The notes beneath the pieces are model-generated. The model was not told where the DNA came from, made no database searches, and saw only the letters and a program-made list of their open reading frames with translations. Shown one piece after another: positions 45,948 through 54,777 of a stretch of 64,000 nucleotides of DNA. Source of the stretch: Paracoccus methylarcula (lineage in GTDB: Bacteria; Pseudomonadota; Alphaproteobacteria; Rhodobacterales; Rhodobacteraceae); assembly GCF_003007735.2 (NCBI RefSeq), contig NZ_PXNQ02000012.1, positions 112,820 to 176,819 of the forward strand, in the 5' to 3' direction. Positions within the stretch are counted from its first letter, which is position 1. Each line of letters begins with the position of its first letter. The position numbers were made by a program, and so were the translations under genes.

Positions 45948-46759
45948 AACGTCTTCAACCAGGGTTTCCTGCACGCGTGATCGCGGCTTTGCTGGCGCTG
46001 TTCCTGCTGATGCCGCTGGTCGCGGTCATCCCGGTCAGCTTCACGCCCTCGCGCTTTCTCTCGATCCCCTCGGACGAGCTGTCACTGCGCCATTACCGCG
46101 CGCTGATCGAAAATCCGCTTTGGGCGCAGGGCGCGTGGCTGTCGATCCGGGTAGGGGTGGTCTCGGCGCTGGTCTCGACGGCGCTTGCCGCGGGTTTCGC
46201 CATCGGGATCTGGATGCTGCGTCCGCGGTTTGCCGGGCTCCTGATGGGGTTGGCGCTGTTGCCCATGGTGGCGCCGCCCGTCGTCTCGGCGTTGACGCTG
46301 TATTTCTTTCTGGTGACGCTGTCGCAGTTCAACGATTTCATCGCCTATGACCGTTGGGCCGGGGTGGTCATGGCGCATGTGGTGATGGTGGCGCCCTTCG
46401 CCGTGGTGCTGATCTCGGTCGGGCTGTCGCAGATTGACCGACGGATGGATCTGGCGGCGCGGTCGATGGGTGCAGGGTTGGGCACGCGGGTTTTCCGGGT
46501 CATCCTGCCGAACATCCGCTTCAGTCTGATCCTGTCGCTGTTTCTGACCTTTGTGCTGTCATGGGAGGAAATCGCGGTCACGCTTTTCATCACCTCGATC
46601 GAGGCCGTCACCCTGCCACGCCTGATGTGGATGGGGCTTCGCGACAATATCGATCCGGCGATTGCCGCAATTTCGGTGTTTCTGATCGTGGTGGTGGTTC
46701 TGGCCATTCTTGGCAGGACCCTGTGGCATATTCGCACAAGGACCCGCGAGACATCGTGA
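45944..46759 (+). CDS. Spermidine/putrescine-type ABC permease (PotC-like)
   Basis: This 271-residue second permease has six helices and the EAA-type loop AARSMGAGLGTRVFRVILPN near residue 170. Its start overlaps the previous stop (ATGA). It ends the operon; the region after it carries a short relative of the dispersed repeat. Confidence 0.92.
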   Translation: MKRLQPGFPARVIAALLALFLLMPLVAVIPVSFTPSRFLSIPSDELSLRHYRALIENPLWAQGAWLSIRVGVVSALVSTALAAGFAIGIWMLRPRFAGLLMGLALLPMVAPPVVSALTLYFFLVTLSQFNDFIAYDRWAGVVMAHVVMVAPFAVVLISVGLSQIDRRMDLAARSMGAGLGTRVFRVILPNIRFSLILSLFLTFVLSWEEIAVTLFITSIEAVTLPRLMWMGLRDNIDPAIAAISVFLIVVVVLAILGRTLWHIRTRTRETS

Positions 46760-47099
46760 ACCCGCGGATTTCCACGGGTCTGTATCGGTAAGGCCGCTGG
46801 CCGCTGACGGGGCCGATCCCCTTTTCATTGCGCAAATATCCCGGCCTTGTCGCGGAAAACGCCGCTGACATGACCTGTGCCCTCAACGGCGACATGCTTC
46901 CGGTCAACCGTGCATGGCGATCTTCTGGATCGCTGCGGCGGCCGCGAAGCCGTTCAGGTTGAGTTGCGCTGACGGGAACATGGTGAGCCCGGGGTTCACA
47001 CATGCGGGGATCAGGGCGGCTGCAGATTGCTTCTCAGCATGATTGACAGGTATATTACCATACGGTAACCTACCGAAAGGTAAGTTTGGGGGGAGTTAG
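46760..47099. other. Intergenic region between the polyamine-type and Tct operons
   Basis: About 340 bp without a convincing gene. At 46822-46844 the motif TTTTCATTGCGCAAATATCC resembles the start of the dispersed structured repeat (9798 and 62297). The right end holds the promoter and tandem operator of the Tct operon. Confidence 0.55.
47043..47083 (+). promoter_or_regulatory. Promoter with tandem operator for the Tct operon
   Basis: TTGACA (47043-47048), 17-bp spacer and TAACCT (47066-47071) form a sigma-70 promoter. Two palindromes overlie the -10 and start region: TTACC-ATAC-GGTAA (47055-47068) and CTACC-GAAA-GGTAA (47070-47083), repeated with a 15-bp period. They suit a dimeric repressor; the TetR protein encoded at the operon's end is the obvious candidate. 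Confidence 0.7.
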
Positions 47100-48122
47100 A
47101 TGAGAATCGTGAAACTCGCTGGAATCACAGGGGTTCTGGCTTTGCTGTCAACGCCGCTTGCAGCGCAGGAATCGGAATATAGCTGGCAACCGGATCGCCC
47201 GATCAACATCATTGTGCCCTGGGCGGCCGGAGGATCGACAGATCAGGTGACCCGCATCGTGGCGCCAATCCTGGAGGAGGCACTGGGCACCGAGGTTGTC
47301 GTGGTGAACCAGCCCGGAGCCTCTGGCTCAACCGGGACGAGAGCGGCGCTGGATGCCGCGCGCGATGGCTATACCTGGACCGCGAATGCCATTGCCAATA
47401 ATGCCACCTATTCGGTGACCGGGCTGATCGAAGGCACCTCGATCGAGGATTACCATATCTATCTGCATGTCGCGAATGCCCCGGTGGTAAGCGTCAATGC
47501 CGATTCCGAGTATCAGGATTTCCCCGCTCTTCTGGAGGCGATGAAGTCCGGCTCGGTCACCGTCGCTACGGCGGGCGTGAATTCGTCCGGGGGGATGGCC
47601 CTGGCATCCATCAAGCAACAGGCCGGTGACGAACTGGCCGGCGCCCGGATGATCACCTATGACGGGGGCAACCCGGCGGTGATCGCCGCGGCCAGCGGTG
47701 AGGCGATCACGACGACGCAGCTGGCAGTCGAACAGGCGGAAATGATCCGTGCCGGGCGGTTGCGCGGGCTTGCGGTCCTTTCCGATGCGCCCCTGGAATT
47801 CGAAGGCGTGGACCCGATCCCGCCGATCACCGATTTCATCAGCGATTTCCACGTGGCGAAGGATTATTTCGGTGTCTTCATCCCCGCAGGAGCGCCGCAG
47901 GAAGTCTATGACACGGTCGATCAGGTCTGGCAGGACCATGTGATGGATTCGGAACTGCTCAAGGAATACGCGGCAAAGCAGGGCGCGATATTCGATCCGA
48001 GCTATGGTGACGGAGCATTGGAAAAGGCGATGCCTGTCGTGATCGACGAAGCTTGCGCGCGCGTCGAGCGCGGCGAGGCAGTGATCGATCCGTCGGAAAT
48101 CGGCATCGATTGCAGCCAGTAG
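47100..48122 (+). CDS. tctC: Tripartite tricarboxylate transporter binding protein (TctC/Bug family)
   Basis: This 340-residue periplasmic receptor has a signal peptide (residues 1-22, LALLSTPLAAQ). Bug-family features include PINIIVPWAAGGSTDQVTRI and VVNQPGASGSTGTRAALDA, which shape the carboxylate pocket. It binds an organic acid and hands it to TctAB. GGGGGGAGTTAG precedes the ATG. The first gene of a nine-gene operon. Confidence 0.93.
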   Translation: MRIVKLAGITGVLALLSTPLAAQESEYSWQPDRPINIIVPWAAGGSTDQVTRIVAPILEEALGTEVVVVNQPGASGSTGTRAALDAARDGYTWTANAIANNATYSVTGLIEGTSIEDYHIYLHVANAPVVSVNADSEYQDFPALLEAMKSGSVTVATAGVNSSGGMALASIKQQAGDELAGARMITYDGGNPAVIAAASGEAITTTQLAVEQAEMIRAGRLRGLAVLSDAPLEFEGVDPIPPITDFISDFHVAKDYFGVFIPAGAPQEVYDTVDQVWQDHVMDSELLKEYAAKQGAIFDPSYGDGALEKAMPVVIDEACARVERGEAVIDPSEIGIDCSQ

Positions 48123-48128
48123 GCTTTC

Positions 48129-48152
48129 GGAAGGCGGCCGGGGCCGTCTTCC
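48129..48152 (+). promoter_or_regulatory. Intercistronic stem-loop after tctC
   Basis: GGAAGGCGGC (48129-48138) pairs with GCCGTCTTCC (48143-48152), with one G-U pair and a 4-nt loop. No T-tract. It probably favours TctC over the membrane subunits. Confidence 0.55.
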
Positions 48153-48278
48153 CGCCACAGGCATTCAAGGCAGGAACGGATGCCTGACTGAACCCGGGGA
48201 CGCATCGAACCGACAGGATTCGAGACTTGGGCGTTTCCGGAAAACCCGAATGCCGCAGTGTCTGCGAAAGGAACTCCA

Positions 48279-48758
48279 ATGTTGAGAATGACGACGGCTG
48301 ACCGCATGACTGCGGTGGTCCTGTTCGTGCTCGGCGTGGCAATGGCTGCCGGTGGCTGGACAATGGACCGGCTGGAGATACGCCAGATCCATCCGGCATC
48401 AATCCCGGGCCTGGTGCCAATCATCCTTGGTATTCTCCTGGCAGTTTGCGCGATCTTTCTATGGCGATCCACGCTGCAAACGACCGAGGCGGAGAACGAA
48501 CAAGTCATGGCCGACGGCTCATGGCTGCGGCTCGTCCTGACCGGTGGAATTTGCGTCCTCTACGCGCTGGTGCTTGTCGGAGCCCTGCCATTCATCTGGG
48601 CAACCGCGGCATTCGTCTTTGGCTTTACGTTGATCTTCAGTTGGCCTGACAGGAAAAACAAGCTTGTCGCCGTGGCAGTATCCCTGCTGTTCGGCATTGG
48701 AATCTCCTACGGCATTTCCGCATTGTTCGAGCATGCTTTCCTGGTGAGGCTGCCATGA
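48279..48758 (+). CDS. tctB: Tripartite tricarboxylate transporter small subunit (TctB)
   Basis: This 159-residue membrane protein has four hydrophobic helices, as TctB (first near residues 9-27, last near 130-150). The start at 48279 is preferred over GTG 48258 because GAAAGGA lies just before it. Its stop overlaps the tctA start (ATGA). Confidence 0.88.
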   Translation: MLRMTTADRMTAVVLFVLGVAMAAGGWTMDRLEIRQIHPASIPGLVPIILGILLAVCAIFLWRSTLQTTEAENEQVMADGSWLRLVLTGGICVLYALVLVGALPFIWATAAFVFGFTLIFSWPDRKNKLVAVAVSLLFGIGISYGISALFEHAFLVRLP

Positions 48759-50272
48759 GCGGGCTTATCGATCTCGGAAACGCGCTCTGGACGCTCCTGA
48801 CACCGATCACCTTGTTCCATGTGGCATGGTCGATGCTGCTGGGAATTTTCGTCGGCAGCTTGCCCGGCCTGACGGCGACGATGGGGGTCGCCCTGCTGAC
48901 GACCCTGACCTACTCGATGGATCGCGACACAGCGATACTCGTGCTGCTCTGCATGTATGTCGGGGCGATCTACGGTGGCTCGCGCAGCGCGATCCTGCTG
49001 AATATTCCGGGGACTCCGGCCTCGGCCGCGACGGCGCTTGATGGCTACCCTCTGGCACGATCCGGGCGCGGACGCTACGCGATGGGGTTGGCGACCGCCG
49101 GGTCGATGATCGGCACGCTTGTGGCCATCGTGATGCTGGTCATGATCGCGCCGCCGCTGGCCGAGGCCGCGATCAGTTTCGGCAGTTTCGAATTCTTCTG
49201 GCTGGCGGTGTTCGGTGTGGTGATTTCCGGTCAGCTCACAGCCGACAACAAGCCGCTCAAGGGCTATATTGCCGGTATCCTCGGCCTGATGGTCGCGATG
49301 GTTGGATCGGAAGGGATCCACGCCCATGTGCGTTTTTCCTTCGGGTTTAACGACCTGAATGCCGGAATCGCGCTGATTCCCGCCATGGTCGGCGCTTTCG
49401 GCTTTGCTGAAGTGCTTACCGCCATGTGGAACCGGCGGGGCGTCTTGGCCGTGACAGAGGACAAGAGTGACCGGAGCCTGCCTCGGCTGATCGATCTCTG
49501 GCGCTACAAGTTCGTCTGCATCCGTTCCGGCATCATCGGCACGCTCGTCGGGATCATTCCCGGCGTGGGCGAGGATATCGGTGCCTGGGCATCATATGCC
49601 GCTGCCCGCAAGACCAGCGAGGAGCCGGAGAAATACGGCAAGGGCAGTCAGGAAGGACTGATCGCGGCGGAAACCGGAAATTCGGCCGTTGTTCCCGGCT
49701 CCCTTATCCCGGCGATCACGCTGGCGGTGCCCGGCTCGGCATCGGCGGCGGTGCTGATCGCGGCGTTCTTCATTCACGGGATCCGTCCCGGCCCGCTGAT
49801 CATGATCGAGCAGCCGGAATTCATCAGCACCATCGCCGCCATGTTGATACTGGCGACGATTGCCATGGGCATCTACGGGCTGTCCCTGACCCGGGCTTTC
49901 ATCCAGGTGCTGAAAGTCCCCTATGCCTATCTGATGCCGGTCGTTTTCGTCCTGTGCGTCATCGGCACCTATGCCTTGAGCCAGCGTATATTCGATGTCT
50001 GGATCATGGTGTTCTTCGGCATTGCCGGTTTCCTGTTGCGGCAGATGAAATATCCGATGGCGCCGCTGGTGCTGGGGATCATCCTGGGCGATCTGCTGGA
50101 CAAGAGCCTGCGCCGTGGTCTGACCCTGAGCGACGGCGATCTGACGCCGTTTTTCACGCGCCCGGTTTCGGCGTGTTTCGTGGCACTGATCGTGCTCTCC
50201 ATCCTGTTCAACCTGCCATTCCTGCGCCGGGCTGTCCTGCGCCTGTTCCGGCGGAGGGGGCAGGATGCTTGA
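48755..50272 (+). CDS. tctA: Tripartite tricarboxylate transporter large subunit (TctA)
   Basis: This 505-residue inner-membrane protein has about 12 helices and the TctA signature near residue 20-45 (GIFVGSLPGLTATMGVALLTT), repeated in inverted form near residue 260 (GTLVGIIPGVGEDIGAWASY). It moves the acid across the membrane using an ion gradient. It overlaps the next gene by 8 bp, tying transport and catabolism together. Confidence 0.95.
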   Translation: MSGLIDLGNALWTLLTPITLFHVAWSMLLGIFVGSLPGLTATMGVALLTTLTYSMDRDTAILVLLCMYVGAIYGGSRSAILLNIPGTPASAATALDGYPLARSGRGRYAMGLATAGSMIGTLVAIVMLVMIAPPLAEAAISFGSFEFFWLAVFGVVISGQLTADNKPLKGYIAGILGLMVAMVGSEGIHAHVRFSFGFNDLNAGIALIPAMVGAFGFAEVLTAMWNRRGVLAVTEDKSDRSLPRLIDLWRYKFVCIRSGIIGTLVGIIPGVGEDIGAWASYAAARKTSEEPEKYGKGSQEGLIAAETGNSAVVPGSLIPAITLAVPGSASAAVLIAAFFIHGIRPGPLIMIEQPEFISTIAAMLILATIAMGIYGLSLTRAFIQVLKVPYAYLMPVVFVLCVIGTYALSQRIFDVWIMVFFGIAGFLLRQMKYPMAPLVLGIILGDLLDKSLRRGLTLSDGDLTPFFTRPVSACFVALIVLSILFNLPFLRRAVLRLFRRRGQDA

Positions 50273-51095
50273 CCTGACCCTGTGCAATGAGTTGCTTGCG
50301 GCGGATGGGCTGAGCCTGCGCGAACAATGCGCGGTTACGCGCGAGTTGGGCTATATGGGGCTGGAACTGGCCCCCGCGACCCTTGCCTCCGCACCGCATA
50401 TGCTGAGCAAACAGGAGCGCGACGAAATCCGGACTGTCGTTACCGATGCCGGACTTCGGATTACCGGCCTTCACTGGCTGCTGTCGGGCTATCCCGATCT
50501 GTCGATCACCGCACCGGACAAGCAAGCTGAAACCGCCGGGGTTCTGGGGGATCTGGTTGATCTTTGTGCTGATCTGGGCGGCGACTATCTGATTCATGGC
50601 TCTCCCGGACAAAGGCGCCGGCCGGATGGGATGGCAGACGATGCCCTGACGGAACATCTCGCGGTGTTTTTCAAACCTGTCGCGGAACGGGCCGAGACGC
50701 GGGGCGTGACCTATTGCATCGAACCGCTTTCCACGGCCGAGACCGATGTGATCACGACGGTGGCGCAGGGCGCGGCACTTGCCGAGGCGGTCGGCAGCCC
50801 TGCCTTTCGCACCATGATCGATTGCAGCGCGGCCGGGCAGATGGAGCCGCCCGTTTGCGGGCTGATCCGGAAATGGGTTCCGGGCGGGCATATCGGCCAT
50901 ATCCACGCCAATGACACCAATCGCGGCGCGCCCGGCATGGGGGATGATCCGTTCCATGAGATCGTCGCGGCGCTCAGGGAGACCGGCTGGTCCACCCCGG
51001 TGGGTGTCGAGCCATTCCGCAAGCTGATCGACGCGCGGGTGACCGCGGGGGTGGCCATGGCCACGCTGCGCGCATGTGAAAGGGGGCTGGAATGA
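50265..51095 (+). CDS. Sugar phosphate isomerase/epimerase-type TIM barrel enzyme
   Basis: This 276-residue protein has the AP-endonuclease-2/xylose isomerase-like TIM barrel. Metal ligand positions include the Glu in YCIEPLSTAETD, His in DYLIHGSPGQ, Asp in RTMIDCSAAG and the HxH pattern in GHIHANDTN. Homologues (IolE, IolI, tagatose epimerase, hydroxypyruvate isomerase) isomerise or dehydrate sugars and cyclitols. It overlaps TctA upstream and the enolase-type gene downstream. Another member of the fold is encoded at 54774-55601. Confidence 0.85.
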   Translation: MLDLTLCNELLAADGLSLREQCAVTRELGYMGLELAPATLASAPHMLSKQERDEIRTVVTDAGLRITGLHWLLSGYPDLSITAPDKQAETAGVLGDLVDLCADLGGDYLIHGSPGQRRRPDGMADDALTEHLAVFFKPVAERAETRGVTYCIEPLSTAETDVITTVAQGAALAEAVGSPAFRTMIDCSAAGQMEPPVCGLIRKWVPGGHIGHIHANDTNRGAPGMGDDPFHEIVAALRETGWSTPVGVEPFRKLIDARVTAGVAMATLRACERGLE

Positions 51096-52435
51096 GCGCT
51101 CCGAAGCTGAAAATCCTCGATGTCGTTTTGTCCGAGCGGCCCGTTACCATGCGTTTGCCGTTCCAGTTCGGCAATACCGAGATGCGCGAAACCGCCGAGA
51201 TCTATTGCCGAATAGAAACCGAGATCGCGGGGCGCGTCCTGCGAGGGTATTCGGCGCAATTGATGGTGCCGCGCTGGTTCGACAAGCGCACCACCCTGAG
51301 CAACGAAGACACGGTCAACGAGCTGCGCCGAATTTCCGGGATTGCCGCCGGATTGGCGAATGGGCAGTCGGGAACGGTTGCCAGCCTGTCACAGAACCTG
51401 CGCGAGGCGGTGCCGCAACAACTGAACCCGGACATGCCGGCACTGGCCGCCGGTTTCGGCCCGGCGCTGCTTGAAATGGCGCTCATCGATGCGGCCTGCC
51501 ATGCGGCGGGGCTTCCTTTCTGGCGCGCGGCACAGGCGGATATCTTCGGACTGTCGCGTCATCTGCCCGCCGATTTGCCCAAGGACAGGTTCTTGTCGGT
51601 GATGAAGGGGATCGGGGCGCCGGAACAGATCAACCTGCGCCACACGATCGGGTTCGATGCACCCTTGCGGGACCGCCCGCAAGATGCTCCGCAAGACGGG
51701 TTGCCGGTGACCGTGACCGAGGTCTCGCATGCAACCGGAATCCGTGCCTGGAAAATCAAGCTCAAAGGCGATCCCGAGCGCGACGCGGCAAGGCTGACGG
51801 AGCTTCAGACCATTCTGGGCGGGCGGATGCAGGGCGGCGTGACGCTGGATGCCAATGAGCAATACACCCCCGATGCCTTCCGCGTCCTGCTGGACAGGCT
51901 TGCCCGGAACGATCTGGCCGAAATCAGCAGCAGGATCAGGTTCTTCGAACAGCCCTTTGCCCGGGAAACCGCTCTTGAGACCCTCGCGGATTTCGGCGTT
52001 CCGCTTGTGATCGATGAAAGCGACGACAGTCTTGATGCCCTGCCAAGGGCATTGGCATTGGGTTGGGCCGGGACCTCTATCAAAAGCTGCAAAGGGGTCT
52101 TGCGGGCGCTGGTGAACATGGCACGGGCCAAGGCCGCGGGCGCCATATTAAGCGGCGAGGATCTCACCTGCCAGCCCGGCCTTTGCTGGACACAGGACAG
52201 CGCCATGGCCGCAGCCTGCGGCGTGCGGGACGTGGAGCGCAACGGCCATCATTTCGCGGGAGGTTTGCAGGGGGCGGGGCCAGCCGAGCAACAAGCCATG
52301 CTTTCAGCACATGGAGACATATTCCGGCGGCAGGACGGCCGGATTGAACTGGCGATCGGGACGGGACGCGTGCGTATCGCCTCCCTCGATCGTCCCGGCT
52401 TTGGCGCGTCCGGGGTTCTGGACATGGCATCCTGA
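51092..52435 (+). CDS. Mandelate racemase/enolase-superfamily enzyme
   Basis: This 447-residue protein has the N-terminal capping domain (to about 150) and the (beta/alpha)7 barrel. The barrel shows the Lys-x-Lys base in AWKIKLKG, metal ligands Asp in VTLDANEQY, Glu in RFFEQPFA and Glu/Asp in LVIDESDDS, then a Lys in SIKSCKGVL. These enzymes abstract a proton next to a carboxylate and usually dehydrate or epimerise sugar acids. The family is unusually long here because of insertions around residues 185-210. It is linked by ATGA overlap to the previous gene. Confidence 0.85.
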   Translation: MSAPKLKILDVVLSERPVTMRLPFQFGNTEMRETAEIYCRIETEIAGRVLRGYSAQLMVPRWFDKRTTLSNEDTVNELRRISGIAAGLANGQSGTVASLSQNLREAVPQQLNPDMPALAAGFGPALLEMALIDAACHAAGLPFWRAAQADIFGLSRHLPADLPKDRFLSVMKGIGAPEQINLRHTIGFDAPLRDRPQDAPQDGLPVTVTEVSHATGIRAWKIKLKGDPERDAARLTELQTILGGRMQGGVTLDANEQYTPDAFRVLLDRLARNDLAEISSRIRFFEQPFARETALETLADFGVPLVIDESDDSLDALPRALALGWAGTSIKSCKGVLRALVNMARAKAAGAILSGEDLTCQPGLCWTQDSAMAAACGVRDVERNGHHFAGGLQGAGPAEQQAMLSAHGDIFRRQDGRIELAIGTGRVRIASLDRPGFGASGVLDMAS

Positions 52436-52477
52436 CCGGGTTTCGACATCAGCAAAATAGCACGAGAGGATATAATA

Positions 52478-53638
52478 ATGAAAAAACAACGCATTGGAAT
52501 AATCATGCACGGCGTCACCGGCCGTATGGGCATGAACCAGCACCTGATCAGATCGGTTCTGGCCATTCGTGAACAGGGCGGCGTCGTGCTGGCCGATGGT
52601 ACCCATCTGGTGCCCGACCCGATCATCGTTGGCCGGAATGCAGACAAGATCGAGGCATTGGCCAAGGCGCATGGGGTCGAGCGTTTCACCACCGACCTGG
52701 AGGCCGCATTGGCCAATCCGGACGACACGATCTTCTTTGACGCTGCCAGCACGCAGATGCGTCCGGGGTTGCTGCGTCAGGCGATTGACGCGGGCAAGCA
52801 TGTCTATTCGGAAAAACCGGTTTCCGAGGGGCTGGAGGAGGCGGTGGAAATCGCCCGGCATGCCAAGGCCAAGGGTGTCAAGAATGGCATCGTGCATGAC
52901 AAGCTGGACCTGCCCGGGCTTTTGAAACTCAAGCGCCTGCGCGACAGTGGCTTTTTCGGAAAGATCCTCTCGGTCAAGGGAGAATTCGGCTATTGGGTGT
53001 TCGAAGGCGATTGGATGCCTGCGCAGCGCCCCAGCTGGAATTACCGTGCCGAGGACGGCGGCGGCATGATCTCGGATATGCTCTGCCACTGGCGCTATGT
53101 GCTGGATAACGTGGTGGCGCCGGTGAAATCGGTCAGCTGCCTCGGCTTTACCCATATCGACAAGCGTGTGGACGAGGCGGGCAAGCAATACCGGGCCACA
53201 GCCGATGACGCGGCCTATGCCACCTTTCTGCTGGACGGTCCCGATGGCGAGATCGTCGCGCATATCAATTCCAGCTGGTGCACACGGGTTCGGCGCGACG
53301 ATCTGGTGACGTTCCAGGTCGACGGCACCCATGGCTCTGCCGTGGCCGGGCTGCATAAATGTTACAGCCAGCATCGGGTGAATACGCCGAAACCGGTCTG
53401 GAACCCCGATATGCCTCAGCCGCTCGACTTCTATGACGATTGGGAGGAAGTGCCGGATAACACCGTTTTCGATAACGGCTTCAAGGTGCAGTGGGAACAG
53501 TTCCTGCGGCATGTGGCCGAGGACGCGCCCTGGCATTACACCCTCGCCGAAGGGGCCAAGGGTGTGCAACTGGCGCAGGCCGGTTATCAGAGTTCGAAAG
53601 AGCGGCGCTGGATCGATCTGGAGGATCTGGGGCTATGA
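52478..53638 (+). CDS. Gfo/Idh/MocA-family oxidoreductase
   Basis: This 386-residue NAD(P)-dependent dehydrogenase acts on sugars or cyclitols. The N-terminal Rossmann part begins IGIIMHGVTGRMGMNQ, and the family Lys in YSEKPVSEG helps catalysis. The C-terminal alpha/beta domain runs from about residue 135. It is preceded by a 42-bp gap with GAGAGGA. Its stop overlaps the DUF993 gene start (ATGA). Oxidation of a ring hydroxyl to a ketone is the likely first chemical step. Confidence 0.9.
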   Translation: MKKQRIGIIMHGVTGRMGMNQHLIRSVLAIREQGGVVLADGTHLVPDPIIVGRNADKIEALAKAHGVERFTTDLEAALANPDDTIFFDAASTQMRPGLLRQAIDAGKHVYSEKPVSEGLEEAVEIARHAKAKGVKNGIVHDKLDLPGLLKLKRLRDSGFFGKILSVKGEFGYWVFEGDWMPAQRPSWNYRAEDGGGMISDMLCHWRYVLDNVVAPVKSVSCLGFTHIDKRVDEAGKQYRATADDAAYATFLLDGPDGEIVAHINSSWCTRVRRDDLVTFQVDGTHGSAVAGLHKCYSQHRVNTPKPVWNPDMPQPLDFYDDWEEVPDNTVFDNGFKVQWEQFLRHVAEDAPWHYTLAEGAKGVQLAQAGYQSSKERRWIDLEDLGL

Positions 53639-54777
53639 CAAGGCTGAACCTTCCCGATGGCGCGGTGACATTGCAGGCCGGACCGGCGCCGAAAGCCACC
53701 GGCAACTGGAACCGCATCGCCTATGCCGCCGCCCATGTGGTGGCCGATCCGCTGGCCGATGGCGATCCCTGGCTGGATGCCAATGTGGATTGGGATCGCA
53801 CCCTGGCCTTCCGCGAGCACCTGTGGTCGCTCGGCTTCGGCGTGGCGGAAGCCATGGATACGGCGCAGCGCGGAATGGGGCTGGATTGGTCCAGCTCGCT
53901 GGAACTGATCAGGCGCTCGACCGCCCTGGCTCGGGACAAGGGGGCATTGATTGCTTCCGGGGCAGGGACCGATCATCTCGCTCCCGGGCCGGATGTCACG
54001 GTGGATGACGTGATCCGAGCCTACGAGGAACAATGCGAGGCGGTCGAGGCCGCCGGCTCCCGCGTGATCCTGATGGCCAGCCGGGCGCTGGCAAGGGCGG
54101 CCAAGGGGCCGGAAGATTACGAGCGCGTCTATACCCGCGTGCTTTCCGGACTTCAGCAACCTGCCATTCTGCACTGGCTCGGCGAGATGTTCGACCCGGC
54201 ACTCGAAGGCTATTGGGGGACATCCGATCACATGGCGGCAATGGATACCGCCCTGTCGGTGATCGAGGCCAATGCGGCCAAGGTGGACGGGATCAAGATC
54301 AGCCTTCTGAGCGCTGAAAAGGAGATCGCCATGCGCCGCCGCCTGCCCGAGGGCGTGCGCATGTATACCGGCGACGATTTCAATTATCCCGATCTGATCG
54401 AAGGGGATGACCGGGGATATTCGCATGCGCTTCTGGGTATCTTCGATCCGATCGCCGGGGTCGCGGCCCGCGCCCTGTCGCAACTGGCCGAAGGCGACAA
54501 GGCGGCCTATCATCAGACATTCGCTCCGACGGTTCCACTGTCCCGCCATATCTTCAAGGCCCCGACGCGGTTCTACAAGACCGGCGTGGTGTTCATGGCC
54601 TATCTGACCGGGCATCAGGATCATTTCACCATGATCGGCGGGCAGGAGAGCACGCGTTCGACCCTGCATCTGGCAGACATCATCCGGCTGGCCAATTCGG
54701 CGGGGCTGTTCACTGATCCGGAACTGGTGGCAGCGCGGGCGCGGCCGGTCTTTGCCGCGCGGGGGGTCGAGCTATGA
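53635..54777 (+). CDS. DUF993 / dihydrodipicolinate-synthase-like protein
   Basis: This 380-residue protein of the DUF993 group is related to the DHDPS/aldolase TIM barrel. The Schiff-base region is plausibly VDGIKISLLSAEKE, with a Lys in the sixth strand, and DFNYPDLIEGDD after it. No biochemical role is established for the family to my knowledge. Gene order (dehydrogenase, DUF993, epimerase) suggests a retro-aldol step in sugar-like catabolism. Coupled by overlaps to both neighbours. Confidence 0.82.
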   Translation: MTRLNLPDGAVTLQAGPAPKATGNWNRIAYAAAHVVADPLADGDPWLDANVDWDRTLAFREHLWSLGFGVAEAMDTAQRGMGLDWSSSLELIRRSTALARDKGALIASGAGTDHLAPGPDVTVDDVIRAYEEQCEAVEAAGSRVILMASRALARAAKGPEDYERVYTRVLSGLQQPAILHWLGEMFDPALEGYWGTSDHMAAMDTALSVIEANAAKVDGIKISLLSAEKEIAMRRRLPEGVRMYTGDDFNYPDLIEGDDRGYSHALLGIFDPIAGVAARALSQLAEGDKAAYHQTFAPTVPLSRHIFKAPTRFYKTGVVFMAYLTGHQDHFTMIGGQESTRSTLHLADIIRLANSAGLFTDPELVAARARPVFAARGVEL

